NCBI GenBank assembly: GCA_028687545.1
Contig: JAQTZZ010000002.1
Coordinates: 157,926-221,925 of the forward strand
Source of the DNA: Candidatus Wallbacteria bacterium
GTDB taxonomy: Bacteria > Muiribacteriota > JAQTZZ01
DNA length: 64,000 bases
Direction of reading: 5' to 3'
The translations under genes were made by a program, and so were the position numbers. The notes beneath the pieces are model-generated. The model searched no databases. It was not told where the DNA came from and worked only from the letters and a program-made list of their open reading frames with translations. Each line of letters opens with the position of its first letter. The first letter of the stretch is position 1. Positions 26,431-35,365 of the stretch are shown piece by piece.

Positions 26431-27393
26431 ATGCCGAAAGCCGCGCTTGAAAAACTCTTTTCAGAACCTGCCGTGTTCCTGACAGGCAACAGGAAAAATG
26501 CGGGGAAAACCACGGTTCTGAATCACCTTGTCAGATACGCAAATTCGAAAAGAGAGGCGGAACATGTCTCTCTTTTTTCCATTGGCTGGGATGGCGAAGG
26601 ACGTGACAGGATCTTTGAGAATCGGAAACCGGAAATCACTGTTTTCCAAGGCATGCGCTTTCTGACCGCTGAATACGCCCTGTCGCGAGCGGATTTCCCG
26701 TATCGGATTCTGTCAGGCTTCTCTTTCCGCTCCAATGCTGGAAATTACTATCTATGCCAAGCTCTGGCTGAAGGAAAAATCGAACTGATCGGACCTGAAG
26801 CTAATTATCAGCTGGATGAGGTTTTTTCGATTATCAAGGAATCGATGCCTGAAGGCACAGTATTGATCGACGGGGCGCTGGACAGGATCTCACAGATGGC
26901 TTCGCGGAAAGCGCCCGGCTTTGTCTTCATTTTCTCCCCTCTGCCGGGTAAAACCACTGAACAGATGCTGGCTGATTTCAGGCTGCAGCTCTCGCTTTTT
27001 GCACTTCCAAAAGCCGGATTGCTTTCACCCGGGGAGTCGGAAATCACGGGTTACAGTAAAGGCAAGGTCGTGCTGGAATGCGGAAAAAACGATCCTTTCA
27101 CCGCTGAATCGCTTGAGCTTGTTTATATTAAAGGCGCTCTCACCAGGAGCCTTGCCGATAAATTCCCCGGGGGGCTGGAACTGGTGGTGCAGGACTTCAC
27201 CAGGATTTTTCTGGGTCCTGAAATTGAGCGGCGCAGGATCAGCGTGCTCGAACAGCCGGTGCCGCTGCTTTTCTGTTATAATCCAGGTCTGACAGGTATT
27301 GGTTTTCAGTCAATCCACAAAGAGCTTCTGGAAATGAATTCTGGATTTTTCCCCTCAGTCCGACTCTTAGATGTGATGGAACTGGAGAATTAG
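26431..27393 (+). CDS. P-loop protein, KamB-like aminomutase reactivase subunit
   Basis: A 320-residue protein from ATG 26431 with a Walker A loop GNRKNAGKTT at residues 19-28; the frame could extend to a start at 26380. Beyond the P-loop I see no named domain. In Fusobacterium-type lysine clusters the order is kce, kdd, kamA, kamB, kamC, kamD, kamE; here a P-loop protein and a MutS-like ATPase sit downstream of kamA in the same order. I therefore call it KamB-like, thought to help reactivate B12-dependent lysine 5,6-aminomutase. That call rests mainly on context. Confidence 0.65.
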   Translation: MPKAALEKLFSEPAVFLTGNRKNAGKTTVLNHLVRYANSKREAEHVSLFSIGWDGEGRDRIFENRKPEITVFQGMRFLTAEYALSRADFPYRILSGFSFRSNAGNYYLCQALAEGKIELIGPEANYQLDEVFSIIKESMPEGTVLIDGALDRISQMASRKAPGFVFIFSPLPGKTTEQMLADFRLQLSLFALPKAGLLSPGESEITGYSKGKVVLECGKNDPFTAESLELVYIKGALTRSLADKFPGGLELVVQDFTRIFLGPEIERRRISVLEQPVPLLFCYNPGLTGIGFQSIHKELLEMNSGFFPSVRLLDVMELEN

Positions 27394-27394
27394 C

Positions 27395-28972
27395 ATGGAA
27401 AGCGCAGTCCGCCTCTATACAAAGTATTCTCTGCAGAAAAGTAAAACCGCCAGGCTGTCCCTGCTCAAGAGGGTCTCAGCCGAACACCCGGAAATCCCGC
27501 TGCAGGGCGAAAAAGAAAAATTCTTTGAACTGGTGATAATTGAAGAGCAGGACAAGCCTCTGAGGGATTTTGCCCTTGGAATTTTACACAAGCTGAAAGG
27601 GTACGAAGTTAAGCCTGTAAAGACTGCCGGACGCCCTCCTGCCAAACCTGTCAAAATCGAGCAGAATTTCAGATTCTCGGTGCAGCGCGAAAATTTCCAT
27701 GGCCCTCCTGCTCAGCTCAACAGCGAATTGAAAAAGCACTTTGCCGAACAATGCCGCGATCCGTTTTTTTCAGAAGTGCCGTTTCTCAACTACCTGCGCC
27801 GCGATCTGCGTGAAATCATCCGTAAAATCCTGAAAAAACCGCCTGTTTTCGGATTCTTTCAGTCAAAGCAGCACAATGGAGAAGCAGTTTATACTCTGGA
27901 AAAATCACTGGACCTGCAGCTTTTCTCAGGGCTGATCCCGCTGGACAGAGCGTTTTTTGCGGAAAATCACCTGCTGGACCCGGTGGCCAGGCTGGTGCCT
28001 GAACTCTATTATACTCTCGTGCTGCTGGACCCGGATGGTCTGACACTGATCTTCAGGGGAGGCCTGGAACAGGTCAGCGCCTGCTATATGCGTCTGCCTG
28101 TTTCCGCTGTTTCGGACTGTTACTATCGAGACAATCGCTGCTTCCTAAAATTGACTGGCGAGATGCTGGTTTTCAGCGAGGTCTCAGAAGATGTTTCCTC
28201 TGAAATGGAGCTTGCCGTAAAGCTGAGCCGGGTTCTCGTTTCAGCGGAAGACCTTGGAATCATCGAGCGTGAAAAAAAGCGCCTTTCAGTGGAACTCAAG
28301 GGACGCATCATCACGCAGGCGGTTTACAGCAAAAGACTTCAACTGATCACCCGGCTGAAGGATGCGATTTTTTCCCAGAGAAACATCGGCAGCATCCTGG
28401 GAAACCTGCTTTCTAAAAGTTCAGACGCCAGTAACAGGCTTATCTTCCGGGAATACGGGAAAGAGCTCTCGCTCCTTTTTTCGGACATCGTAGGCTTTAC
28501 CAAAAAAACTCAGCAGATCGGCACTGTCGGGATCATGGGAGTGCTTGCACTTTACGAAAAAATTGCGGAAAACGCAGCCGTAAAATATTCCGGACAGATC
28601 ATCAAGAAAATGGGAGACGGGATTCTGTTTTCCTTTGAAAAAAAGGAAAACGCAGCGCAATGCGCTTTCCATCTTCTTTCGGAAATCGATTCCACCAATC
28701 AAAATCTGGAGCATAACCACCGCTTTCAGATCAGGATCGTGCTTAATTCAGGCCTGATCTTTCAGAAAAACGGCGACATCTTCGGGGATCCGGTGAACAT
28801 GATTTCCAGGATAGAAAAGGAAGCCGGGGCAGGGGAAATCGTAGCTACTGAAAGCTTCATCACCGGGATTTCTTCTGAATTTCAATGTCAGAGCCTGGGG
28901 GAAAAAAATCTCAAGGGTTTTGAGGAACCAGTAACAATTTTCAGAATCATCAAAACCCCGGAGGACAGATGA
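27395..28972 (+). CDS. Class III nucleotide (adenylate/guanylate) cyclase
   Basis: A 525-residue protein. The first 350 residues lack a recognisable sensor domain. The C-terminal 165 residues are a class III cyclase domain: both metal Asp (LFSDIVGFT and KKMGDGILF), the base-recognising Lys in KKMGD, and the transition-state Asn and Arg in DPVNMISRIE are present, so it looks catalytically competent. It sits one base after the KamB-like gene and overlaps the KamC-like gene by four, so all three should be co-translated. A cyclase in this position is unexpected. Confidence 0.88.
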   Translation: MESAVRLYTKYSLQKSKTARLSLLKRVSAEHPEIPLQGEKEKFFELVIIEEQDKPLRDFALGILHKLKGYEVKPVKTAGRPPAKPVKIEQNFRFSVQRENFHGPPAQLNSELKKHFAEQCRDPFFSEVPFLNYLRRDLREIIRKILKKPPVFGFFQSKQHNGEAVYTLEKSLDLQLFSGLIPLDRAFFAENHLLDPVARLVPELYYTLVLLDPDGLTLIFRGGLEQVSACYMRLPVSAVSDCYYRDNRCFLKLTGEMLVFSEVSEDVSSEMELAVKLSRVLVSAEDLGIIEREKKRLSVELKGRIITQAVYSKRLQLITRLKDAIFSQRNIGSILGNLLSKSSDASNRLIFREYGKELSLLFSDIVGFTKKTQQIGTVGIMGVLALYEKIAENAAVKYSGQIIKKMGDGILFSFEKKENAAQCAFHLLSEIDSTNQNLEHNHRFQIRIVLNSGLIFQKNGDIFGDPVNMISRIEKEAGAGEIVATESFITGISSEFQCQSLGEKNLKGFEEPVTIFRIIKTPEDR

Positions 28973-30570
28973 AAGATATTTTCGTCCATCTAAGAATCGC
29001 CGAATTTCTGGAGCAGGAATGGGAGCTGTATTCTCCTGTCTGCCGCCGCCGGAAAGAGGATTTCCTTCACTTCCATACTCCAGGGGAGGAATGCAATTTG
29101 AGACATGAATGGATGATCCAGCGGCATTTTCTGGAGTTTCTCACTAAGCTCCCGGATGCCGGTGAAAATGTCCGTGAATCACTGCGGAAAATTCCGGATG
29201 TCAGCAGCATGCTCGAACAGGAGAATCTGGCTGTATTCGAACTTTTTGACCTGAAAAAATTTCTGCTGCATTTACGGAAAATCAGGGAAATCTGGTCCTC
29301 CAGCTCCTTAAGACCCTTTGTTTTCAAGCACGCTTATCAAAATCTCTGGCAGTTCCTGACTTTTTCCCAGGATGAGCATAGTTTCGCGATAGTATCAGGT
29401 TATTCCAGGGCATTAAGCAGCATCCGCACAAAAATTTCCAGCCTGCGCAATGCCCGCGACAGGCGCATCCAGGCTTTCTACAGACAGCTCGAACGGAAAT
29501 TCAAGCTGAAAAAGCGGATCATGTCCGAAGAATTCACTGTTGATCTGGAGTCAAAACTTTTACCTGTTCTGAGAAAGTCCCCTCATTTTACGCTGATCGA
29601 AGAGAAAGGCGGCTATTGCCTGTTCAGGATCAGATTTCCTTCTGCTGTCGAACGCCTGAATCAATCGATCAACAATCTGCGCAGAAAGGAAGCCGCTGCC
29701 GAGCTGAAAGTGCTGGACAGGCTCAACGCCTGCTATCGGAAAGTCAGGTCTAATCTGAAAAAAGATTACGAAAACCTGATACTCTGGGAAAAGTATTTTT
29801 CCCTGGCCAGTATGTCGCAGAAACTGGGGCTAATTGAACCTGAATTGAGAAAGCGCGGAGTTTCTGTAAAAAACGGCCGTTATCTGCCTCTGGCAAAGGA
29901 TCTGGCATTGCAGAATCTCAACTACACTCCGCTTGATTTCGAAACATCAACCAGCGCCAGCATCATCTCAGGCTCCAACATGGGCGGCAAGACACAGGTC
30001 CTGAAAGCCATCGGATTCCTGCAGGGGCTGTTCCAGCTCGGTTTCTTCCTGCCGGCTGAGACATTTTCCTCAAGCCTCTTTTTTGAAATCTACTTTTCCG
30101 CAGCCGAGCGTTTTCCGGAAAAAGCCGGACTCTCCAGTTTCGGGTCAGAAATCAGCTACATCTCAGAAGCCCTGGAAAAGATAGACCACCGCTGCCTGTA
30201 CCTGGTGGACGAATTCTCGCGCACCACCAATATCCGCGAAGGCCTGGCCCTCAATTACGCGCTGCTCTCGCATTTTTCAGGGTCAAAATCCACTCTGGTG
30301 CTGACCACTCACTTTGACATTCTCACCGGATATCTCAAAGTCTCCCAGTTCCAGACCGGCGGCTTGAAAGGCAAAAAAGAACTTCCCTCCCTTTATAAAC
30401 TCCACGGCCCTGAGCGCGCCGCATATTTCCACAAGCTGATGGACTACCACCTGCACCCGAAAAAGGGTTCCGCAGTGCCCGAAGAAGCGCTCACCATAGC
30501 CGAAATCCTGGGCCTGCAGCCCGGCATCATCGCTGATGCCAGGAAGTTTTTAGTTAAACTGAGAAAGTAA
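28969..30570 (+). CDS. MutS-family ATPase, KamC-like aminomutase reactivase
   Basis: A 533-residue protein carrying only the MutS lever and ATPase domains, without the mismatch-recognition domain. Walker A is SGSNMGGKT at 335-343 (MutS form TGPNMGGKS), with a YLVDEFSRTTN Walker B/signature and an LVLTTHFD switch. The size and domain content match KamC proteins of lysine fermentation clusters rather than MutS or MutS2. The start overlaps the cyclase by ATGA. The kamD and kamE genes expected next are absent; a convergent MFS gene follows. Confidence 0.78.
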   Translation: MKDIFVHLRIAEFLEQEWELYSPVCRRRKEDFLHFHTPGEECNLRHEWMIQRHFLEFLTKLPDAGENVRESLRKIPDVSSMLEQENLAVFELFDLKKFLLHLRKIREIWSSSSLRPFVFKHAYQNLWQFLTFSQDEHSFAIVSGYSRALSSIRTKISSLRNARDRRIQAFYRQLERKFKLKKRIMSEEFTVDLESKLLPVLRKSPHFTLIEEKGGYCLFRIRFPSAVERLNQSINNLRRKEAAAELKVLDRLNACYRKVRSNLKKDYENLILWEKYFSLASMSQKLGLIEPELRKRGVSVKNGRYLPLAKDLALQNLNYTPLDFETSTSASIISGSNMGGKTQVLKAIGFLQGLFQLGFFLPAETFSSSLFFEIYFSAAERFPEKAGLSSFGSEISYISEALEKIDHRCLYLVDEFSRTTNIREGLALNYALLSHFSGSKSTLVLTTHFDILTGYLKVSQFQTGGLKGKKELPSLYKLHGPERAAYFHKLMDYHLHPKKGSAVPEEALTIAEILGLQPGIIADARKFLVKLRK

Positions 30571-30584
30571 ATATTGTCAACTAT

Positions 30585-31838
30585 TTATGCCGCACAAGAT
30601 AACTCGACATTTTCACATGTTTTCGCATCAGCTCTGTACCAACAGAATCTCAATGCTACAGCCAGAATGATCTGAACGATTGCAGACAGGATCAGGATCG
30701 CCCAGGCTGAGGTGAAAGCTGCGGCAAAAGTGCCGATCAGGAGCGATAAGATCGCGGCCGGGCTTTCCAGGAATGAGAACAGGGCAAAGACCTGGCCCCT
30801 GTTTTCGTCGGCCACCTGCTGCTGGACAATCGTGTTGAGAATGATGGTGTGAGCGGCGCTCGCCAGGCCCAGAAAAGCGAAAATCAGGATTGCCAGACGA
30901 TTATAACCGTTCAGCAGGAACCACAGGAAAAACAGTCCGTCCCAGAAGAGGATGTTCAGGTAAAGTCTGAGCGGATTGCGGCCATCCAGGATCAGGCCCA
31001 GAAGCAGACTGCCGACTACGATCCCGATTCCGAGCGCTGAGAGAAGCACACCCCAGGCGAGCTCTGCCTTGTCGCCCAGGCCCAGGCCGTCCTTGAGATG
31101 GAAATAGATCAGGATTCCCTGCATTGTCATGGCGATGGTCACGAAAGTGTTGATCAGAAGCATCCTGCGCAAGTTCAGGTCTGACCAGACTGCAGACAAA
31201 CTCCTGCCTATGGGCTGCCGGTTATTTTTCGATTTTACAGAAATATGTTTCTCATCGACCCTCAGATTGTAAATGATCAGGGCTGAGATCAGAAAGGTAG
31301 CGCCGTCGATCAGGAAAGCAGGTGCAGTTCCAAGCAGCCCGGCCACGGCAGCGCCGAAGGCAGAGCCGCAGATCAGGTTGACATTGCTCAGGGATGAATT
31401 GAAGGAATTGTAAAGCACCAGGTCCTCGCGGCGCACCAGGTTCGGTTCCAGAGCGCTCTGGGCCGGCTGCCTGAATACATAGACCAGGGAGCTCAGGAAC
31501 GCAAAGAAGTAAATCCCTGGCAGGCTGTCCACAAAAATCACGCAAGCAATGGCCAGGGCGGAAAAGACATCGCAGAGCACCATTACCATCCTGCGGGACA
31601 AGCAGTCCACGATCCGTCCTGCGAACAGCCCGCACAGCAGGAATGGCACGAATTTCATGACTGTCAGGAAACCCAGGTCAGTGATTCTCCCGCCTGAGAT
31701 GTCATAGACTTTTTTCAGAAGCGCGAAATAGCTGACATGATTCCCGAGGCTCGAAATAAAACCCGCGGAAATCAGCAGCATCACCGGCCGGTTGGCAAAC
31801 AGCATCCCGTATTTTTTGAGTGCAGCCAGTCTTTTCAT
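30585..31838 (-). CDS. Major facilitator superfamily exporter
   Basis: A 417-residue inner-membrane protein with about 12 helices. The loop between helices 2 and 3 has FAGRIVDCLSRRMVMVLCD, the MFS motif A form found in the EntS/MFS_3 group, which exports siderophores, macrolides or other small molecules. The substrate cannot be inferred. An AAAGGTG ribosome-binding site precedes ATG 31838. It is convergent with the KamC-like gene, only 14 bases apart, and the 475-base region upstream is gene-free and structured. Confidence 0.85.
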   Translation of the reverse strand: MKRLAALKKYGMLFANRPVMLLISAGFISSLGNHVSYFALLKKVYDISGGRITDLGFLTVMKFVPFLLCGLFAGRIVDCLSRRMVMVLCDVFSALAIACVIFVDSLPGIYFFAFLSSLVYVFRQPAQSALEPNLVRREDLVLYNSFNSSLSNVNLICGSAFGAAVAGLLGTAPAFLIDGATFLISALIIYNLRVDEKHISVKSKNNRQPIGRSLSAVWSDLNLRRMLLINTFVTIAMTMQGILIYFHLKDGLGLGDKAELAWGVLLSALGIGIVVGSLLLGLILDGRNPLRLYLNILFWDGLFFLWFLLNGYNRLAILIFAFLGLASAAHTIILNTIVQQQVADENRGQVFALFSFLESPAAILSLLIGTFAAAFTSAWAILILSAIVQIILAVALRFCWYRADAKTCENVELSCAA

Positions 31839-32313
31839 GATTCACACCTTTATTGAGCTTTTGCGCCATAAAGAATGGTGTTCTCGAATGCATCTCAGCA
31901 GAGATGAGGCGAATCCAAAGTGTTCTTTATGGCGTTAAAGATCATTAATCCCCTTTCCCGGTCCGGTTGGACCGTAAGAAAACCATTTTTCAGAGCGATA
32001 AACTGAAACAGTTTAACGCTCAGAAAACAGAGCTGAAGCGAACAAAAATGAGCTCCGCGGGGATTGATGTGAGATGCTGTCAGTGATCTGACTGAAGGAT
32101 CAGGAATCGAATCCCGCAGGGAGCAAACGTTCAGGGCCTTGGGAACTCAAGTCATCCATATTGCCTCCCTGTAGGATATTTGGAAGAGTTCGGAAAATCC
32201 CTCTTCCAAATTAATTATACAGCAAATATCGGCATAAAGCCAGATAAGATTAAGAACCAGCCGGCTTGTCATGGTCTGAAACCCGGGTTATATGTTGTAC
32301 AGATGGGGAGACA
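31839..32313. other. Gene-free structured stretch
   Basis: This gap holds several inverted repeats: a 12-base pair CGCCATAAAGAA / TTCTTTATGGCG (31864-31875 and 31923-31934); a six-base-pair hairpin CGGTCC / GGACCG (31959-31974); a 12-pair stem with one mismatch and AAA loop (31993-32021); and an 11-pair hairpin (32178-32211). On the reverse strand a possible 19-codon frame (MDDLSSQGPERLLPAGFDS, 32159-32100) has AGGGAGG upstream. No known RNA family was recognised. Confidence 0.4.
32268..32296 (+). promoter_or_regulatory. Promoter of the S41 protease gene
   Basis: TTGTCA, 17 bases, TATATG just upstream of GGGGAGA and ATG 32314. Spacing is ideal and five of six bases match at -35, while the -10 is weaker. 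Confidence 0.45.
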
Positions 32314-33891
32314 ATGAAACTATCTGTTTTAATTTCACTGCTGTTCATGTCCGTCGTTTCGGCGGGACCGCTTTCGCTTACTCCCATGCAGAAAGCTTCC
32401 GACTTTTATGCCCTGACCAAGATCATGGAAACAGGTTATGCGATGCTGGAATACAAGAAAACCAATATCCTCAAGGAAGATTACCTGCAGATAAAGAAGC
32501 GGTATTTCTTCGATATCTCGAAAACCAGAACTGATGCGGAATACTATACATTGCTTTTCAAGTACATCCATGAATTCAAGGACGGCCACCTTTACCTGGA
32601 CGGTGTGTTCAATCTGGACCTGGCAATGCTGCCGGTAGATTTTCGGTATCTTGAGGGAAAAGTGGTGGTATCCGACATCTACATTACTGGGACAAAGTTC
32701 GGAATCGGGGATGAACTGATCGAATTCGACGGCAAACCGACCGCATCTGTCCTGGAAGAGCTGGCTCCTTATTACACCGGCGGAGGCTCAGCCGGACATC
32801 AGCTGAAGGGGATATTGCAGGCAATCGGTTACCGCTCCAGCAACAGGCTGATGCCTGCTGACGGGAGCAGCGCGGTTCTCAAGCTGAAAAGCAGGAAAAC
32901 CGGCTCCGAGTATTCCGATACAGAGGCTTGGGTCATCAAGAAATACAGCGAGATCTATTCCAGGGGATTCAGGCTGCCAGCCAGGCTCCACTCGTTCTAT
33001 GAAAACGACGGGAATTGGAGTTTTGACCCTCTGTATGTGCAGACGCTGATCAGGAAGCAGCTTATGGGCAGTCCTGTAGCCGGCCAGAGGCTTGAAGATA
33101 ACCTGACCGCAGAAATAATACTGTACACCTCCGGATCGAAACAGTACAAAATCGGCAGGATCAGGGTTCCGGACTATGATGGATGGGCTATTGAATCGTT
33201 CGACACTCTGCTCAGCGGACTTGCTGACTGCGACGGCCTGATTTTGGACCAGAGGGACAACCCGGGCGGTTACATCGATCTCTGCCAGAACCTGGTTTCT
33301 CGTTTCCTGGATGCACCTCTGACAAATCTGGAGTTTTCCGTTCCGCTCAACCGGCACTGGCTGAATAATGTTGAACTCAAGCTCAAGTTGTATACTCAAG
33401 CCCAGTATCCTGCTGATCAGATCGCCGTGGTAAAGACCTGCAGGGATACGATGTACGCAAATGCCAATGCAGGCAAGAAAATGAGTGATTTCATACCGTT
33501 CTTCTATGCAAGCAAACTCCAACCTGCTGAGCTGAAATTTCTTAAGCCGGTGCTGGTCCTGATTGACTCAGGCTGCTTCAGTTGCGGGGATCTGGTGCCT
33601 GCATCGTTCAGGCAGAAAGACTGGATGGGCAAACTCAAGCTTTTCGGAGAGACAACAGGCGCCGGAGGAGGAAATGTAGTCCAAGCCGGCCCGCTTCCTC
33701 TCAGTGAAACAATGTTCCACGTCACAGCCAGCCTGGCCCGCTGGGGTGGAAAAAACATCATCGAAAACAATGGGATCAGCCCGGATGTGGTTTCCCCATA
33801 TACAATCTCCGACCTGTACAGCGAGGCTGTAGAAAATAAAAACACATACCTGGAAAAGGCCTGTGCCGAACTGGTCAAGATGATAAACTGA
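32314..33891 (+). CDS. Secreted S41 family peptidase
   Basis: 525 residues from ATG 32314, chosen because it opens with a signal peptide (MKLSVLISLLFMSVVSAG) after GGGGAGA. A PDZ-like segment (FGIGDELIEFDGKP) is followed by the S41 core: DQRDNPGG and the active-site serine region LVLIDSGCFSCGDLVPASF, then ETTGAGGGNV. Members cleave C-terminal residues or process envelope proteins. It converges on a truncated DUF3857 fragment, and its stop codon overlaps the first base of the 176-bp repeat. Confidence 0.87.
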   Translation: MKLSVLISLLFMSVVSAGPLSLTPMQKASDFYALTKIMETGYAMLEYKKTNILKEDYLQIKKRYFFDISKTRTDAEYYTLLFKYIHEFKDGHLYLDGVFNLDLAMLPVDFRYLEGKVVVSDIYITGTKFGIGDELIEFDGKPTASVLEELAPYYTGGGSAGHQLKGILQAIGYRSSNRLMPADGSSAVLKLKSRKTGSEYSDTEAWVIKKYSEIYSRGFRLPARLHSFYENDGNWSFDPLYVQTLIRKQLMGSPVAGQRLEDNLTAEIILYTSGSKQYKIGRIRVPDYDGWAIESFDTLLSGLADCDGLILDQRDNPGGYIDLCQNLVSRFLDAPLTNLEFSVPLNRHWLNNVELKLKLYTQAQYPADQIAVVKTCRDTMYANANAGKKMSDFIPFFYASKLQPAELKFLKPVLVLIDSGCFSCGDLVPASFRQKDWMGKLKLFGETTGAGGGNVVQAGPLPLSETMFHVTASLARWGGKNIIENNGISPDVVSPYTISDLYSEAVENKNTYLEKACAELVKMIN

Positions 33892-34066
33892 TTCTTATTT
33901 TTTCTCCAGCAGAATCCACTCATCCTGGAAATTCACGATGTCTTCGATGAACTTCTTGTAACTCGCGTATTCAGAAGCCGGATAGGTGTCGCCGACTCTC
34001 TTGAAATCCAGGTTGACTTTCAAAATACTGCGGCTGCTTGTATCGAATGAGGCTGTAAACTCCATG
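33891..34066. repeat. Direct repeat, left copy (176 bp)
   Basis: Identical over 176 bases to 41744-41919 and in the same orientation, 7853 bases apart. It covers the last 57 codons of the DUF3857 gene found intact at 41748. The match stops abruptly at 34066, where the two sequences diverge completely. Confidence 0.95.
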
Positions 34067-34116
34067 TTCAGATCGACCTGCTGAAAATATTCAATTTCTT
34101 CAAAGTTTGAATACAC
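33895..34116 (-). pseudogene. Truncated 3' fragment of the DUF3857 gene
   Basis: The open frame of 73 codons ends with the same residues as the intact 682-residue protein (from MEFTASFDTSS to the C-terminus) because it lies in the direct repeat. The first 17 residues come from unrelated sequence. GTG 34116 follows AAAGGAG directly, which is too close for a good ribosome-binding site. This is a duplicated gene tail and probably not functional; whether it is expressed cannot be told. Confidence 0.8.
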
Positions 34117-34190
34117 CTCCTTTATTAGAGTATCCGCTCAAATCCACGATTCCGGCTTTACACTTATCGGATGTGCCAGCATGGCTCAAG

Positions 34191-35315
34191 CTAACGGGTA
34201 ATCTCTCCCTGTTTAGCGGGCTCCAGAATCACTGTCTGGGTCGGAAATGCAAATTCGACCCCCAGCGCTTTAAAGGAATCCGCAATTTGAAGATTTATCT
34301 CTTGATGAATGTCCATATATTTATTGTAGTCATTGCCGTTTATCAAATAAGAAGTCTCTATGATCAGGTTGAAATCTCCATACTCTGCGAAATGGCAGCG
34401 GTTAAACATCGTATCTTCAGTGTTATCAATGATTGCTTTGATGACTGAAGGAATTTTCCTCAATTTGTCAGTGCCAGTCTGATAAGTAACTCCTAACCGG
34501 AACGTCACTCGCCGACGGGTCATTTTCTTGTAATTCCTAACTCTGCTGCCAGTCAGATCCGAATTCGATAAAATTATTTCTTCCCCGTTGAGGCTTGCCA
34601 GCCTTGTTGTTTTAATGCCGATATGCTCCACACTCCCCAGAAAATCTCCAATTACGATAAAATCTCCTTCCTCAAACGGCCTGTCAAAGAAAATCACGAA
34701 ATAATTAAACAAATCATTCAGTATGTTCTGAGAAGCCAGGGCTATTGCCACACCGCCGATACCAAGCCCGGTAATCAGCGTGGTCAGGTTGAAGCCAAGA
34801 TTATCAAGGATCAGGGTGAAACAAAGCATCCAGAAAAACATTTTCAGAATACCGACAATCCCTGCGGAAGTGGTTGGGGATATTCTGGATTCTTCTTTTT
34901 TCAGCCAGCGCTCCTCAAAAAAATAGACTGCAACGCAAATGGCAAATCTCGTAGTCTGGACAATCACAAAGATCAGGCCAATCCAGTCAACCAGTCTTTT
35001 TACCGCAGGATTAAGATCAAGTTCATTTACGGAGAAATAAAAAGCTATGTAAAAAAGAAGCGGGAAGAGATATTTTTCCACCAGTTTAGAAATAATGCTG
35101 TCCTGGCTGAGTTTTCCTGTTATAACCAGAGATTTAAGGCGACATAGAATAAATTTCTTCACAAATCGCATGCAGGAAAAAGCGAAAAGCAGAGTGATGA
35201 AAGCTATCGCATAACGGGAAAAAGGATTGCCCAGGAACACCCAGGACCAGATTTCATTCCTGAAAAATAACTCCTCCATTAAAGACAAAAGATTGTCGAA
35301 ATGTTGTTGAAGCAT
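34191..35315 (-). CDS. Small-conductance mechanosensitive channel MscS family
   Basis: A 374-residue channel that opens under membrane tension to release solutes on hypo-osmotic shock. There are four or five N-terminal membrane segments, then the MscS pore helix (GIGGVAIALASQNILNDLF), and the beta domain with FEEGDFIVIGDFLGSVEHIGIKTTRL, the family signature. The soluble C-terminal domain is complete. An AAGGAG ribosome-binding site precedes ATG 35315. It belongs to the osmotic block and is 50 bases from the NhaD-type gene. Confidence 0.92.
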   Translation of the reverse strand: MLQQHFDNLLSLMEELFFRNEIWSWVFLGNPFSRYAIAFITLLFAFSCMRFVKKFILCRLKSLVITGKLSQDSIISKLVEKYLFPLLFYIAFYFSVNELDLNPAVKRLVDWIGLIFVIVQTTRFAICVAVYFFEERWLKKEESRISPTTSAGIVGILKMFFWMLCFTLILDNLGFNLTTLITGLGIGGVAIALASQNILNDLFNYFVIFFDRPFEEGDFIVIGDFLGSVEHIGIKTTRLASLNGEEIILSNSDLTGSRVRNYKKMTRRRVTFRLGVTYQTGTDKLRKIPSVIKAIIDNTEDTMFNRCHFAEYGDFNLIIETSYLINGNDYNKYMDIHQEINLQIADSFKALGVEFAFPTQTVILEPAKQGEITR

Positions 35316-35365
35316 GCCTAACTCCTTATGGACATTACTGGCACAAAACGATCATGCCTGGCGCT

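Noticed and set aside
32100-32117. tRNA T-loop-like sequence (ATCGAAT)
   Set aside because: The flanking bases cannot pair as a T stem and no acceptor or anticodon arm is present.
33895-34116. Independent small gene at the left repeat
   Set aside because: Most of it is the duplicated DUF3857 tail and its ribosome-binding site spacing is poor; treated as a remnant.
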